The position numbers were made by a program, and so were the translations under genes. The notes beneath the pieces are model-generated. The model did no database searches. It had not been told where the DNA came from and was given only the letters and a program-made list of their open reading frames with translations. From Undaria pinnatifida (taxonomy: Eukaryota > Sar > Phaeophyceae > Laminariales > Alariaceae), in assembly GCA_012845835.1 (NCBI GenBank), contig JABAKD010000016.1:8453919-8517918 (forward strand): 64,000 bases of DNA, written 5' to 3'. Shown here piece after piece: positions 1-13,359 of the stretch (the stretch's first letter is position 1; every line of letters begins with the position of its first letter).

Positions 1-3000
1 GCCACGGAAATCCTCTATATATCTATGTATCGTTACAACCCGCACTTGATTTCATTGATGGCCATCGCGGAATGCGGTGCCGATTCTTGCGGAGTTACAG
101 AAACGAACGCCAGTGGGTCACGGCATCAGCATCTTCGGGTGGGCCAGATACTCTCAGTAAAATCCGATGCGAATCGACGAGCAGTGGGAATGCTGAACAC
201 TATAATCGACGAAAATTAAGGCACGTACTGAGGGGACAAAGGGATACCACCCGTGACCATGGTTTCTCCAGGATCCTGTAGTTCGTCAGTGAGGTTGACA
301 CCTCCTTCGAATCGAGCTGGAAATCAAGTGATACATAACGTGCAGAGCGTCCGAGAAGCCCGGAGCTGGCGCGGAAGCCCGGAGCTGGCGCGGACCGCTA
401 TCGTGTGCGTCTGTTGCCGACATCCGTCACGACAGGGGCGCCAACCGGTCCGGCATCGTTCGAGGGAAAAAAATGTCAAGATCTTGGGCTTCTGTGCACT
501 AAGCGGCCAGAAACAAACTGACGAACACCTTCCAAGCAACAGCAGCAGTAGTTCGCGCCCTCCATTCCTGTCAGGACGCCAACCTGTTCTGTGTCCACTG
601 ACAGTCACCATGTTTGAAGAGTTTTGTTTTGTTTTGTGGCGGTCGACGAATGATTCAGAATTGTGGATGATATATGTATAGTGTCGCAAGAAGTAAGACA
701 ACAACGGCAGACCAAAAAAATGGTTTGGAGCTTCTGTGATTTAGGACACGCGCGATAAACGGCATTGGAGAATGAACACGTCAACTGACATTCATTGGGG
801 AATAGAGACAGATCCCAGCACACTGGGTGTTTAATTCGTGGCCTGTCGTTCTCTGTTCCAAAACGTCTTGAGCGCACTGTTGATATTAATTAATACTATG
901 TTTTGGTAAAGAAATATTAGTGTCATCTCTACCCCACATTGCGAGTGATGCTGCATGTTGTGCGTAGCATACAAACGATGTTCCTTCTGTTACGCAACGT
1001 TTCGAGCACATGCTGCTGCTTCGCGTAAAAAAAATGCACCGGGTACAGGGTGCGTAATTACCCATGGTTACATCCCATGAAGAAAAGTGAATTTCGTTTG
1101 TTGTGATAACAGAGATTTGTGGAAAAAACACGAGCCTCGTCTACGAGTACTACCCAGAAGAAAGAGAGAACAATAAAAGAGACACCCCAGCCGCCGGGAT
1201 AAGCCAGGCCGCACCGCTTGACTGCCGCAAGAACGCTCAAAGGCCTGTTTTTTTACTCTCCCGAAGACTCACCGCCTGCACCCCCCAGCCCACCCACACA
1301 CCCCTTTCCCCCCCAGGCAAACGTCAAGCGGGGCCTGCTCAATACAGGCGGGCCCCTTAAAGGCTGATACAGCGCATAATCCATTCACATTGGCTGCTGA
1401 GCGGCAAAAACATCAGGCACGCTTCAACCTGCACCGGAAGGGGGGGGGGGGAGGGGAGGGCACGCGACTAACGCCGCGTAAGCCCCCACGAGGATGAAGC
1501 ATGCGCAGAAAGCGACGGTAGGTACTGCACGCTACCACGATCTGGCTCACTGACAGCGAGGTAATCAAATGAAAGAAAAAAAATGATCTCCCTCCTTGAA
1601 GTAGCCGCTCCCCTCTGCCTCTCTCTCCCCTTGTTTGTTCCCACCATACTTCCCCCGAAAATCCCCTTTAAAACCACAACGGTCTGCTCACATAAACGGC
1701 ACGCAGACTAAGCAGACACGCCGTTCGCCCTTAACGCCTTGGAACATGTGATAGAAAAATAAACCCACCACACTCCACCGGTTTCCTACTCCTGTGTGCC
1801 TAGCACACGGCGAGGTTTCCAACCACGTGAGTGTGCTTATGTGTTGCGGGGGTGGGGGGCATGGGAGGGGTGTGAGGGGGGGGAGCAAGAACGGAAACAA
1901 GCAAAACTTTACTCTCGACAGAGGGCGGCCACGTCGTTTTCTTTCTACATCTACCGTCGTCAGACAAAAATCGAACTGCTTACCGGTTCGACACACAACA
2001 ACCTTCCGAGTCTTCCCCGCTCCGTTGCCCCCCCCCCCCCCCACTCCCGCCCTTTTTCTTCCCCTCCCCTCCATTCTAAAAAGAAGATAACTATTGCGAC
2101 GAGAGACGTAAAAGGCGTCCCCCCTCCCCCTCTTTTGCAGTTCCTAGAAAGAGGAAGTCTTTTTGAGGCACGGAAGTCACAAACTGCTTGCTCCTTCCAC
2201 GCCTTCCCCCCCCCTTCCCCCGCCAAAATGTGCCCATAACCCCCACCGGAATGTGTCCATAACGGCAAGCTTCGGCGGCGGCAGCGGTTTTTGCAGAGAC
2301 AAAAAGGCCCACAAGCACGCCCCCGGGGCGACCCAAGCGCCTAAAAAAAAGAAAAGACGCCGTTAACTCCCGGCCTTGCACGGCACAAAACGGCATGTGG
2401 CCGATTTTGCCTCTGCTCTGGCCATAAGAGTTATATAGGGTGCCGCCGATAGCGATGGCGCCGCTTTAGAATTCCAGGGTAGGCTGGGGCGCGCACGCGG
2501 TAGTATAATAGCAGAAGACGGCGGTAGCAGCAGCAAAGGTGGGGTACGACGGAGGGGAAGTGACAGAATAGGTCAAGCCCCGGGTTTCTAATCGGTGCAC
2601 ACCAGACCGAAAAACGGTGTACTATATAATTAGTACTGGTAATATCAATGGTGTAATGTGGCGGAATGAGGTTTAGGAGCCACCAGTATCGTTTTCGAGT
2701 GACTCGTTTATTGGTGTGCAACGTGGATTTTTCAGACAGTCGAGTCTTCGTTTCCATCCGAGTATTTTGCTCAAAAAGTACTACGTATGCAGGAGGCGAT
2801 ATGAGCGAGCTTGCACATAAATACGTCTTGTCAGTCTCACCCGACCACGACAAAAACAGACAAGCCGTCGCTAAACCCCTCCCCCTCCAGAACAAAGAAT
2901 CGTATTCCAAGCAAATACACCCGTTCATCCGCCCGTTCTCGCCCGTTAACAGTGCATACCCCCCTGCCCGTCCTGGGTCTTGTTGGTTTTGTTTACTTAC
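1..3000. other. 3' flank of the light-harvesting gene, no gene recognised
   Basis: No conserved protein block was recognised here on either strand. The stretch holds homopolymer C/G runs (around 1441-1452 and 2030-2042) and C-rich tracts at 1250-1320 and 2110-2220. The last coding exon and 3' UTR of the light-harvesting gene at 3001-12024 (minus strand) should lie here. A good minus-strand acceptor with a T-rich tract ends near 2341-2349, but its downstream translation does not look like a light-harvesting C-terminus, so I did not assign it. Confidence 0.5.
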
Positions 3001-6000
3001 CTTGTGGAACATCATCATCTGTACCAGCTCGCCGATGATGGCGAGCATCGCGACGCGCGAGTGCTTGACCTCCGACAGCTTCAGCCTCTCCTGCTCTGCC
3101 GCGCTCTTGTTGTAGAAGATCTTAGAGCCCTGCGGGAGGAGAAAAGCGGCGAAAAATGCGTCCGCGAAACAAGCCAGCATCGAACATTGAACAGGAAGGA
3201 ACAACGGGGCATCAAACAAAATATCCCAAAAAATCAAGAATCCAATAATAATAATCCAAGAATTCATAATTCAACAATTCATTAATTATAAAGAAACTTT
3301 TTCAAAATTTAAATTACAAGAATTCAAAACATACTAAAATTGTGATAGGTGTGATAGATGTTGCTTGCTCAGCAGGTGCATGCGACACAACCCTTTTTAC
3401 CACATTTGTTGCCTCCCACGACGTATGGAAACTCGTCATGATGCAAATACAGACGCCATTTCAAGACAAGATATTATCCGAAAGTGGACCCCCATTTCCG
3501 AATGGGGGCCGTCCAGAAAACGATATCCGAAAATGGAAGCCTGAAGCATCACCAGTTTGGGGTCTACGGGTTGCAAACTGGTTATGCGATCCGAAAACAA
3601 TCATTTTCGGATTCGAAATCGGTCTTGTACGAAAACTTTTGAAATTTATAATCTAAGAAATTCAAAAAAGGACGCAAACGCGGTCGTAAGCGGTTTGGAG
3701 AGTGACGACCTCAAAGCAGCGGCTGACCGTTGCGAGCGACAACTATCAGCCTGCCTGCACCCATTGCCACCCGCCGTTGGTTCAACTCCGATTAAGCGGG
3801 GCGACGGCGGCCAGCGGAAAGGGCGGTCGCTGTATCTGCTCGTTCCGGTTCGGCGCTTGCGTGCCTACCCGCCTAAAAGCTTAACACAGCCTCCAGTACT
3901 TTGCAAAATACAACAACAAATTACGCAACCAATGCGTGTGCAGACGAGACGAACATGCAACACAATCACGTCCACCACAAGGAACGAAACAGTATGGGCC
4001 ACTATACAGCGACACAAAAACTAACAAGTGCGGTCTTACCAAGTGCCGAGTGCGAGCACACAGCAGAAAAAGCACTAGAAAGTATCGTACTGCACGCGAG
4101 ATGTACAGCGTCTTGCATCACGCCTCAGACAGGATACCACCCCCAAACCTTGCAGCCCGCGCTGCTCGCTGTGGTCGATGCCGTATCAAGTAGATTCGTT
4201 CACGAGTACGTACTATAGTCTACAACAGTATTCCTAATAGTGCGCAGTGACAGGCAATGCGGCAAGACATGCGACGCTTCCAAAAGAAAGGATTTCTTCC
4301 CAAGCCTTTTCTACCGTGCGGCTAATTAACCAACTCCAGCCAAACGGAAGTTGGTGGGGGGTCTCGGAACAAAGAGTTCGTGCGCATTCTCCTAACCGTT
4401 CGGTCGAGCATCGTCTAGTCCAGGGGGTTAACCATCAACCCGAGTACGTACCTCCATACTGCCGGAGGGTGGGGTGAGGGTAAGGCGGTTGAGGGAAAAA
4501 AAATAACGGAACGATTATCCCCACCCGTGATGGAATCGAAATCGTCGCGAGTTCATCGCCATGGCTTTCGACTGAAGCGACACTTTTACACCGGCCAAAC
4601 GGGCACGCTCGGGGCCGCTACTTGCATTGCTTTGTATGATGCTATAGCTTAAAACATCTTACAGATATCTCCCCCATTTCGGTGGGTTCCCCAGCAATTA
4701 ACTGGCCTCGCAGGTCCCACCTGGATAACGCGTTTCTTTTTATTTTTCTTAATCGCCCACGAGAATTTTCGCCCACGAGCATTTTCGATATTTTTGAGAA
4801 TCTTCTTTCTTCCGTTTTATCGTTTTTTTTTGTTTCTTCCCTTTTGATATATCTTACCGTGGGGTCCTGGAGGAGTGTCTCCCAGGGGTCGTTGGAGTCA
4901 CCGGAGAACGTGCCGAGGATCGACGCAAGCTCGAACACCGCGATGACTGCGCGTCATTGGCAGCGGATGAGAACAAGGACACCGTAAGAGGCCGCCCAGG
5001 CATCGCATACGAAACCAAAGCGCCGTATCAGCAGCAGAGAAGCAGCAAAGGAGAGCAGCATCACGGTGGAACCAAGAAAACAATATACAGCCACAAACAC
5101 GCAGGCCAATGGCTCGACACATCACATACAAGGCAAACATATCGCATCAGGGTTACGTTCCCCGCGGTGCGCGCTACGATAGAGGTAACGGTTTCTGCCT
5201 ATTTTAAACAATTCTGAAGGACGGGGCGCCTCACTCCAAATCGTTTGAAACCGTCATTCTTGTTTTGCATTTTTCTTTGTTGCTATGTCTAAAGCCATGG
5301 CCTCATTCATCGGGTTGCGCTTTGAGCTCACTCTATACTACTAATAAGTTTTTGGGTGAGGCATAATGAGAGCCCATCAAGTCACCACACCCTCAGAAGG
5401 CAAATGGTGCACCTCTGTACCATAGCAATGTGTCCCGCACGCGGTCCTCCGGGAAGCACTGGCGGCGGCACCGCTCCGAAGGATTTCGGCGTGACTTAAC
5501 TCTGTTTTCGACATGACTTTAAATTTTTTATGTACAATGATTAGAACCGCGTTTCTCGTTGGGGAGGTCGCCAAACCTGGGTCCCACAAGGGGTAACGCC
5601 CGTGTACAGCTCTACTATCATCGTTCTGCACGCGATGGCCGCCCATAGCTGCACCGCAATCGTGCTACACACGACGTTCGTCGACAGCTGCGCGGTAATC
5701 GTCCTGCGCGGAACGCGATGGATGACTTGGGAGCACGAGAGGAAACGGTGCAACGCAGGACGCGGGCTCTACACGAGTATAAACACGGTCGAACCCATCT
5801 CCCGAGGCATGCCCCCCGCCCCGTTCGCGCCTTCCCGCCCCTTTCGTGCTGGCGGTAGCCTTGACTTACGAAATAATTATAACAGCCACGAAGACTGTGA
5901 TTGTCCATCGTTGGCCATCCTTGACCGCTTCAAGCGATCCACTTCAAAACAACGAGCACCTACCCGCACAACACTCGTTTGCGCGTCGTCTCGAGCCGAG

Positions 6001-9000
6001 CCCCCCCTCCCCCCCCCCCTTCCTTATCCACGTCCCGCGGGAAGCCACACGCACACACCGTCAACACCGTGCACGAAACCGACGGCGCAACTACTTGTAG
6101 ATACGAGCTTGCCACAGGTCACACAATACTACAGTATTTTTAGCGTTCTTGTTTATGCTGTGGCCATTCTAGTGAAAACTCCGGTTATGGAGGGTAACAT
6201 TGGGTCGGGTCAGGGTTTATGGTGGGCCGTGACGGCGGCATATGTACCCAGGGTCGGTTTGGAGGGCTCAGGTCTGGGTGTGAATAAGGTCGGCGCGCGG
6301 TCAGGGCGCCGAGTTAGAGCAGGATCGGATTGGGTGCGACCTGCGAACTTTTTCTTGAAAGGGCTCGTGTCTACTTACGTTAATACAATTTTCAGCGGTG
6401 TATGCAGAGTATTTTGAAAAAAGCTGCTAAACACGTCCGCTGTGAGTTCCATAAATTTAGAGTCGATGCTCATCTTTGCAAGCTGCGTGATATATCGAAT
6501 TCTGCGAATACAATGAAGGAGTTAAATTGACACACGGTGTGCATAAACATATGTGGAAGTATGCGTGGCGAGCTTTGTTGCTTTTAAATCCAGGCTGAAA
6601 CCCAAAAGCGATGACCCATCACTACGTACCACATCAACGCACAGCAGTAATCTATCTACAGTCTACAATAGCTTTAGCACTCTGTCATATACGGCTAGGT
6701 ATTACAATACGCAGTCTAACAGGAACTCTTGCGCTGCGCAGTGTTATGCTGTACACAAAAAACGTCCACGTACTGTTTGACTACCAACGCTACACAAAAA
6801 AACCGTGTGGTCGGCCTGCTGCCTGGTCCAAGGCGTCACAACGTCGGTGCTTCTGTCTCTGCTGTCTGTCAACATGACAACCGGCGGCAGTCATCCCGAG
6901 CTCGAGATTCACCGCGTGATTCAAAGGCCATTCACTTCAAAGGAAGGTCGGGCAGGCGGGGCGCCATCGTGTGCTCAGATCAGACTATCGCGACGCCCAC
7001 GGTCAAGCCACGCTTCGTGGATGTCCCCCCCAAAATAAGGGTCCAGCCACAGCGAGATGGACGAAGAGCAGGCAACCCAATACTAGTCGTCCTCGCTCAC
7101 GCGCACAAGCTGGACTATCATAGTCTGTAGAAAGGCGGAAGTGGCGCGCTTGTCAACATTTTCCCAAATTTCCAAATCTCGCCATTTTTCGCCCGGCGTC
7201 CCAGCGTCTTCGCACTGCAGTTGCGGCACGAATGCCCGTCCACGATGCTCGGGGTTTCGTGTGTTTTTGAGTGTTAATATCTTCATATATGTAGCTGCGA
7301 CTAAAACACGGTAAATAACGCCCTGCTTTACGTCGAAAGGGGTGCAGGGTCAATGGTCCAAATGACAAGGCAAGCAATAAATGCGTACACCCCACCCCCG
7401 TCCCCGTGAAATCGCCCTAAAAAACGACCAGTATCTCCCCCTACAAAACCACCGGCCCCTCCACCCCCCCTCTTCCGCCAGCCTCCTCCTTCTAACGCAC
7501 CATCAGCAGCACACACATGCTCCCCGCCCCCAACCCTTGGGGAGAACTCACAAGAGAAGACCTGCGCTTGTGCTCCAACAGACACCGAGGTGAGGGCTTC
7601 GAGCGGCCCCACCTGGAACTGGTCTCCCGGCAGGTGAACGTACTGCGTCAGAATGAAACCCACAATAGCAAGCATCGCAACACGCCCGTGCTTGATCTCC
7701 GCGGCTGTGAGGGGGGAGGGGAGAGGGGGGGAGGACAAGGAGGGAAATAAGGGAGGGGGGAGGGGATGATGAGGGGAAAGGATGGGGATTAAGCAGAGGA
7801 GGGGGGGGTGGGGGGGGTGTAAGGAGATCAGGGAGGAGGCAGTAAGCACGGTAAGGAGGGGTGGGGGGGTGGGCGAAAGGAGGGGGAGGGGGAGGTGTAA
7901 GGAGAGACAGGTGCAGGGGGGCATACGTAACGAAGGTGAGGGGGGGAGACAACGAACGCAAAACGGTGTGGAGGTCGGGAGGGGGGATGGGGGAGGAGTC
8001 CACAAAGAGCAGAACCGTCAGGGTACGATGTATACCATTGGACAGGAAAACCCTGGGTAGGAGGGTGAGGGGGATGTTGGTTATATAGAACTACCCACTG
8101 GCCTACGTAGTCACGTGACTGCGTAGCTCAGTGGGTAGTTCTATGTAACAGGGGACGGTGGGATAACGCCACGTTACTTTCAATTTCCCTCTCGTGATTT
8201 TCGGTATCCGAAGGACGGGCCACGCGAGGCCACTGGCAAAGCACAGCCTCTCTTTTTATTACTACTTGTGCACTACGAAATCCATTGCCCATGCCACCTC
8301 GAAAGACTAGTACTAAAACACCACTACTGAATCCGATACCGTTGGCACAACCAGTACGACTACCACTACTACAATGCCAGTGGTTGTGCTACCACAATTT
8401 TAAGTTGATCACCCCTACCATTGCCGTTCGCAAGACCTCTCCATTCAAGCCTCCTCCTCCTCCCATCATTAATACTGCAATATACTACGGCCGTTACTTC
8501 TTCTGTTAATACAACCACAACGTGTATCATATCGCGACTACCATTACCGTTCGCAAGACCTCTGCATTAACGCCTCCCACTCCTCCTCCTACGACTATTA
8601 TTAACAATGCAATATACTATGCCTACCGCTTCTGCTACAACCACAATGTGTATCATCACGACTAATAATATTACTGCCCACCGCTGCTACTATCGTACCT
8701 GATACGCTACTGCTACTTTATTTAATACTACTGCTACCACTACATCTACTACTATTAATACTAAGATTATACTACCAGTATGCTACTACACTGTACCATC
8801 ACTAACACTACCACCAACACACTACCGCTACAACTACTACCAATACCGGTGCCACAACTGCATACCAAGTGCGCTTTGCAGCCCGACCCCTACGATAGTG
8901 CTGCGCTACTTTAGTCAACACGCGGGGTCGTCCTCATACCACCGGCACACCGTGTCCAGGTCAAAATGCTCCATCGTCGTCGACACACAGCATATGCAGT

Positions 9001-12000
9001 GTGAACATCATCGGCAAGTCGTGTGCTGCGCGCTGGCAAGCTGGCAAACGATCGGACGGACACGGGGCTTCACCGCGCCCCGCCCTGTCCAGCACATCAG
9101 CTTCGGGTGCTTTAGAGCCCTAACACCCCTCCCTATACTGATTCCAAGTAATTTCGTCCCCAAAACGGGTTTCCAGCGATAAAGGCGTTAACGCGCCCAA
9201 GGTCTATGTATCCGATCCAACGAGCCAGGCCAGCCAGCGTTCCGCCCAGCGCAAACCTGTGCCTCGCTCCCTCTCCCCCCTCTCTTTTCCAGCCCAAGGT
9301 GCGTCCCTCTCTCCAGATGTTGGAGGATGCCTCCTCGTCTCTCTTAGAGGGGGATACACGGAAATCTTCATCTATGATTCACGATATCATACCGTACAGC
9401 ACTCTACAGGAGACGAAGTTCAAAGGTTCCGAAGCTACGACGTAGGTATCTGCTGACCTGGTACCTATTACATACGTAGCAATAGCATAATAGAGAACAC
9501 CAACGCTGTGTTCCGGAAACCGCAAAGGGGGAAGACGGAGGTGTGCGTGGGGAGGGCGCTTGTACGGAGGCGTTGTGTCGCTCCTTCCTGCGCCCAGCTA
9601 CAGCAGTAGCCCTTGCCCCTTCTTTTTTTCCGTTGTATTTGGGTCATCATCGGCCTGGGTATTGCTGCCGCTGTCTATGAACATGGTATGTTATGGGATG
9701 GAGAGCTAAAACAATGGTGCGCTGCTGGTCGTATGTTTACACACTACTATTAATGTACTCTTCATGTAGCCGAAAGTGCGCCGGCAGACACTTGTCCTAG
9801 CTCAGACCCCAGTCTCGCAACACAAGAGGCCAGGGAAAACAACGATCAGAGATACCAAAACTCGAGCGCTCGGCGATATAGATGCACCGAACACTATTAG
9901 ACTAAAAGGTGACAAACGTACGCATGACGGTCATGTATATCATGGCGTATTCGTACAATATGCCGACCTCACACGTCGGTCTTCATTCGGTCAAAACAGG
10001 TGTGTGAGTGTGCCTTTGCATTACATCAAGAGCAGAAGATAGATCACTTCGGAGCAGTAGGGATCGGCGTCCACCGCATGGTCCATCACGACTCGACAGC
10101 ACTAAAGGCCCCAGCATCAGGCTTGGGCTGGACCTCCGCTGGCCTGCCACATATACAGGGAGTACACAGGAACTTGCGTACAAACCGGTAGACCCAAGTA
10201 GCCCACTCCAAAAGTTAACTCGCACATTAACAATTGTTTCGTTCATACTGAAGTCCACGGATGTCTGGTTTTGTCCCCCTCAATGCGGGTTATGTAGTTT
10301 ATTTGCGCAGAACAAGGCTGAACGTCTTAGTGTTCTTGACCCTGGCATTAGCGGGGGAGTCACCGACCTGTATCCTCCACGAGGGTATACACACCCCGTA
10401 ACACGCGCGATAGAAGTCTCACAGGCAGCTTGGAATGCTGAGTTTTGATCAAAAAATCATTTTTGGTCGATTTCACAGCTCAAGTGTACTTTATAAAAAT
10501 ATTAAGGACGTCAGCCGTGAGTTCGACAAATTTCGTTCGAGGATGACGGCTGTATGGGCGAGATGATATGGGCCTTGGGGTATTTATCCTGATACTGCTG
10601 CTGCACTCATGTCACCTGCAGGCCACCCACTACGCAAGCTCTGCATACTACCGGTACTCTTACGTACCAGCATGACCAGTTCTTCGTAGGCAGAGATGGC
10701 TCGGGTGCCCTCTTGGTATCTCTTTTACAGGTACACTATCGAGGGATGTACCAGGTAGGACAAATGTTCATCGTGTACAGCAGCAGCATGCCGATCATGA
10801 GCCGATACTTCCGTCAATCAAAAACACAGAAATGACCTGCTATCGAACAACAATACCGATAGTCGAAATCTCGGCACATGATACCTGGTACATGTTGCTG
10901 GCGTATCGTACCAGGTGCCTGATCATTTCACTGCACTGCCTGCCTGGTACGTACGACGATAGACTGGCACAGAAGGAGCAGACAGGGCAACTGCTTGCTC
11001 TCTGATTGCACTTGGAAGACAGGATTGACCTCAAGAAACATGAATATCCTCCGCAGCTACAGCATGGAACTCCAAATCCCCACTCTTAAACAGGGTCATT
11101 CCGTAAACTCACCGCGTGCTGAAGGGAGTAGGCAGCACCGTCGATGGCAAGACAGCGTCCAAGAGGCCAATATGTCCGACAAAAATATGCAGCAAGAAGC
11201 AAACACGAGAGCGCAAAGCAGGAGGGGCTGTTGTTTCAACTTTCAATTGCTTGACTTGACTTGCGTGACAGGATTCGATGTGCCACGGAGTGCTTAGTTC
11301 TTCGTTCGTACTATTACTAGCTACTCTGCATATAAAAGTTTACTGCAAATTTAGGCGCGCTGCTGTTCCTGAACTGACTTCAGACTTTGGACTGACTGTG
11401 CGAGTACGTCCATGATTTGAACTCTCCACGTACGAGCGTGCGAGCAAATACGAATCGGGGAAGAGATACTTCAACACAAAGGTAAATGCTGTGTGCGTGC
11501 GGTCTTCATCATGATACACAAGGTCGCCGTGAAACAGCTCACGAGGAAGCACACTCTGCATGGGACGGCGTAGCCAAGCCGTGCTATTCTTGCAGTGTAC
11601 GTCGCACCTTGAGTTAGCCATCATGAAGCAGCTTCGGGAGCATGCACAACAGCAACTCTTAACAATTGAATAATCAATCTTGAAAACTCGCGCAAGAAAT
11701 GAGACAGAATATCGGCCCCACTGCCGATGATGCACACGAAGACCTCCCAAGATGGCATCCTACACAAGGCTCACCGTAGGGGAGGTTGATGTTCTCTGTC
11801 AACCCGAGCGGGTCGAATCCGAAGTCGCCTATCATGGACCCGTCCAGCGTCGCGGGGGACTCAAGGAAAGGCAATGCCTTGCTTTTCGCCATCATAACGG
11901 TGCTCGACGACGCGGAGGAGGTTGCCCGCTGCGGGGCTGCCTTCACGCCGAACGACCCACTCGGCACAGGCATGAAGGCCTGGGCTCCAGCACAGCACAT

Positions 12001-12024
12001 AGCAAGCACAGCGAACGACTTCAT
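3001..12024 (-). CDS. Fucoxanthin-chlorophyll a/c light-harvesting protein, 3' incomplete
   Basis: Thylakoid antenna protein binding chlorophyll a/c and fucoxanthin. Exons in coding order: 11775-12024 (ATG at 12024), 7552-7704, 4858-4946, 3001-3129; phases agree at every junction (250 nt, phase 1; 153 nt, phase 1; 89 nt, phase 0; 129 nt, phase 0). Exon 1 encodes a bipartite plastid leader: hydrophobic signal peptide ending AQA, then Phe, the heterokont ASAF-type site, followed by GDFGFDPLGL. Exon 2 carries helix 1 (EIKHGRVAML), exon 3 the middle helix (FELASILG), exon 4 helix 3 (EVKHSRVAML). The paired E..H.R motifs are the chlorophyll ligands and salt-bridge residues of the family. Exon 4 ends at a strong donor (AAG|GTAAGT), so a short terminal exon remains below 3000. 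The second GFDPLG motif usual before helix 3 is absent. Introns of 1.7-4.1 kb are long and repeat-filled. The family call is firm; the subfamily is not decided. Confidence 0.88.
3395..3645 (+). repeat. Dispersed repeat, copy 1 (pair with 22365-22600)
   Basis: The stretch shares an ordered set of blocks with 22365-22600: TTGTTGCCTCCCA, a CCGAAA(A/G)TG block, AAGCCTGAA, GATCCGAAAAC or GACCCGAAAAC, and CATTTTCGGAT. The two copies are in the same orientation and clearly diverged. It lies in an intron of the light-harvesting gene. No coding potential was recognised, and the class of element is unknown. Confidence 0.6.
6405..6490 (+). repeat. Dispersed GCTGTGAGTTCGA repeat family member
   Basis: The core reads (G/A)CTGTGAGTTC, then about 15-20 bases later GTCGATnCTCAT and TTTGCAAGCTGCGTG. 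Related copies lie near 10495-10550, 13360-13425 and 41205-41290 in the same orientation, and near 40640-40700, 48825-48895 and 49050-49110 in the opposite orientation. A second block just downstream (6517-6595, TTAAATTGACACACG...GTGGAAGT) recurs at 16312-16380. Confidence 0.6.
7708..8000. repeat. G-rich strand: about 290-nt polypyrimidine tract before exon 2
   Basis: The + strand is almost purely G/A with long G runs. On the coding (minus) strand this is a C/T tract running directly into the CAG acceptor of light-harvesting exon 2 at 7704/7705. It is far longer than a usual polypyrimidine tract. Confidence 0.75.
8085..8144. repeat. 60-bp near-perfect palindrome
   Basis: The two 30-base halves match at 27 positions when one is reverse-complemented; the outer 16 bases (ATAGAACTACCCACTG) are perfect and the centre is GTCACGTGAC. 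The right half contains TAGCTCAGTGGGTAG, which resembles the D-arm/A-box of a tRNA gene, but no B-box follows. It lies in intron 1 of the light-harvesting gene. Confidence 0.8.
8285..8865. repeat. CTA/ACT-rich degenerate trinucleotide repeat region
   Basis: Dense imperfect repeats of ACT/CTA/CCA (for example TACTACTGCTACC and CTACTACTATTAATACT) run for nearly 600 bases inside intron 1 of the light-harvesting gene. A local direct repeat of about 30 bases with the core CCATTGCCGTTCGCAAGACC recurs near 8419 and 8543. Confidence 0.7.
10495..10550 (+). repeat. Dispersed GCTGTGAGTTCGA repeat family member
   Basis: The sequence GACGTCAGCCGTGAGTTCGAC matches the family core seen at 13360-13425. It follows an AT-rich stretch, lies within intron 1 of the light-harvesting gene and has no coding potential. 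Confidence 0.5.
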
Positions 12025-13150
12025 CGTATTGTATTTGTGTAGTAGTACGTGTTACGTTCTCTATATCAGCGACCCAGGGGAGATAAGTTCGAGAGCTTGC
12101 TTCCGCGACGCAACACAAAGTTCGCTCGTTGCGTGCGCTCTGCTGATAGAGTAGACAAACAAAGTAAGATCTGGAAATTGCGCATATTCAAGTCCAAGGT
12201 TGTCCGTGATTGGCTGTAGTTATTCCGAATCGGCCCGATATCAACCGGTTCGGCGCGTGTTGCATCGAAAAAATGTGAAACTGCCGCGTTCAGCGTGGTC
12301 TAACGTCAAACTGTCAACGCGCAATTGCCGATCGGCTGACCGCTGATCGCTGATCGCTAAACGATCGTACTCATCCCGTGCCCCACGCGACTCTCGTGCC
12401 TCCGCACCCAGACACTTGTGAAGCATACATGCATAACCCCTGCTTGGGCATCATACCTATTATTCCCCAGTACGAGCATGATACACACAACATGTTGCAT
12501 CAACGTGAACATGTCAACATGTGTATGTCAAGATCGGGGGTGGGCGGACCTCAAATCGGCTCAAAGCACACAGCAGCAAGTTCCATGTAAAAACTCGTTC
12601 CATGCAGCTGGTTCCATGTTTCCAGCTGGTGTGACCATGCTGCATCATCAGTAGCAGCGGCCATGAGTTCACCGGCAGCAAGCGAGCATAATATACATTT
12701 ATTTGTTTTCGAATGCGAGCTTGGCCGTGTAAAAACAATAATAATACGGACATCATCACCGGCGATGCTTATTGCGTCGGGTTTCCTACTCTGTGAGCGC
12801 GTGCAACGTGCGTATCGCGTGTACTTGTAAAGTATACATACCAAGTAACGTGTAACAACACCCTACGTATCATAGTTCGCTCGTCGTCATGTCATAGCTA
12901 TTAGGCCTTCCTGTAGGAGAGAGCAGCAGCGAACCATAGCACGATGACAACCTCGTAGTTTACGTTGTCATCCTTTTTTTTAGTGCCTGAAGCATGCCGT
13001 CAGCGAAGAAAGGAAGATGGATGTTTCTTCATCTGCGATGATCAAGACAAATATTATAATCGACACGCCTACCCCCCCCCCCCGCCCGGTACATGCTGTC
13101 GAGAAGCATTTAGCTGTAAGGTATCCCTTATATAGTAATGCCTATCTATA

Positions 13151-13208
13151 GTCTCGTCGCAGTGTCCATAGTACCCATGGTCTCGTCGCAGTGCCCATAG
13201 TCCCGTAG
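13151..13208 (+). repeat. Two-copy 29-bp tandem repeat
   Basis: Two adjacent units begin GTCTCGTCGCAGTG and continue with CCATAGT; the second unit differs at a few positions. Confidence 0.7.
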
Positions 13209-13359
13209 TAGCAGCAATAGCCAAAATAATGTGTGGGCGGTACAAGCGTGCAATCCAACTCCTATATTTTGTATATAATAGTCTAATTGACCATGCCTAC
13301 GCCATGTGGGTCATCCGTGGGGCTCACGCTAGTGGTTCCCCTATTATTTAATAAAATAG

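Noticed and set aside
1960-2396. Possible terminal light-harvesting exon after the T-rich acceptor near 2341-2349
   Set aside because: The splice site is good and the phase is possible, but the translation is Gly/Arg-rich and unlike a light-harvesting C-terminus.
5602-6417. 271-codon + strand ORF
   Set aside because: It lies in intron 2 of the light-harvesting gene on the opposite strand, with no family resemblance and biased low-complexity composition.
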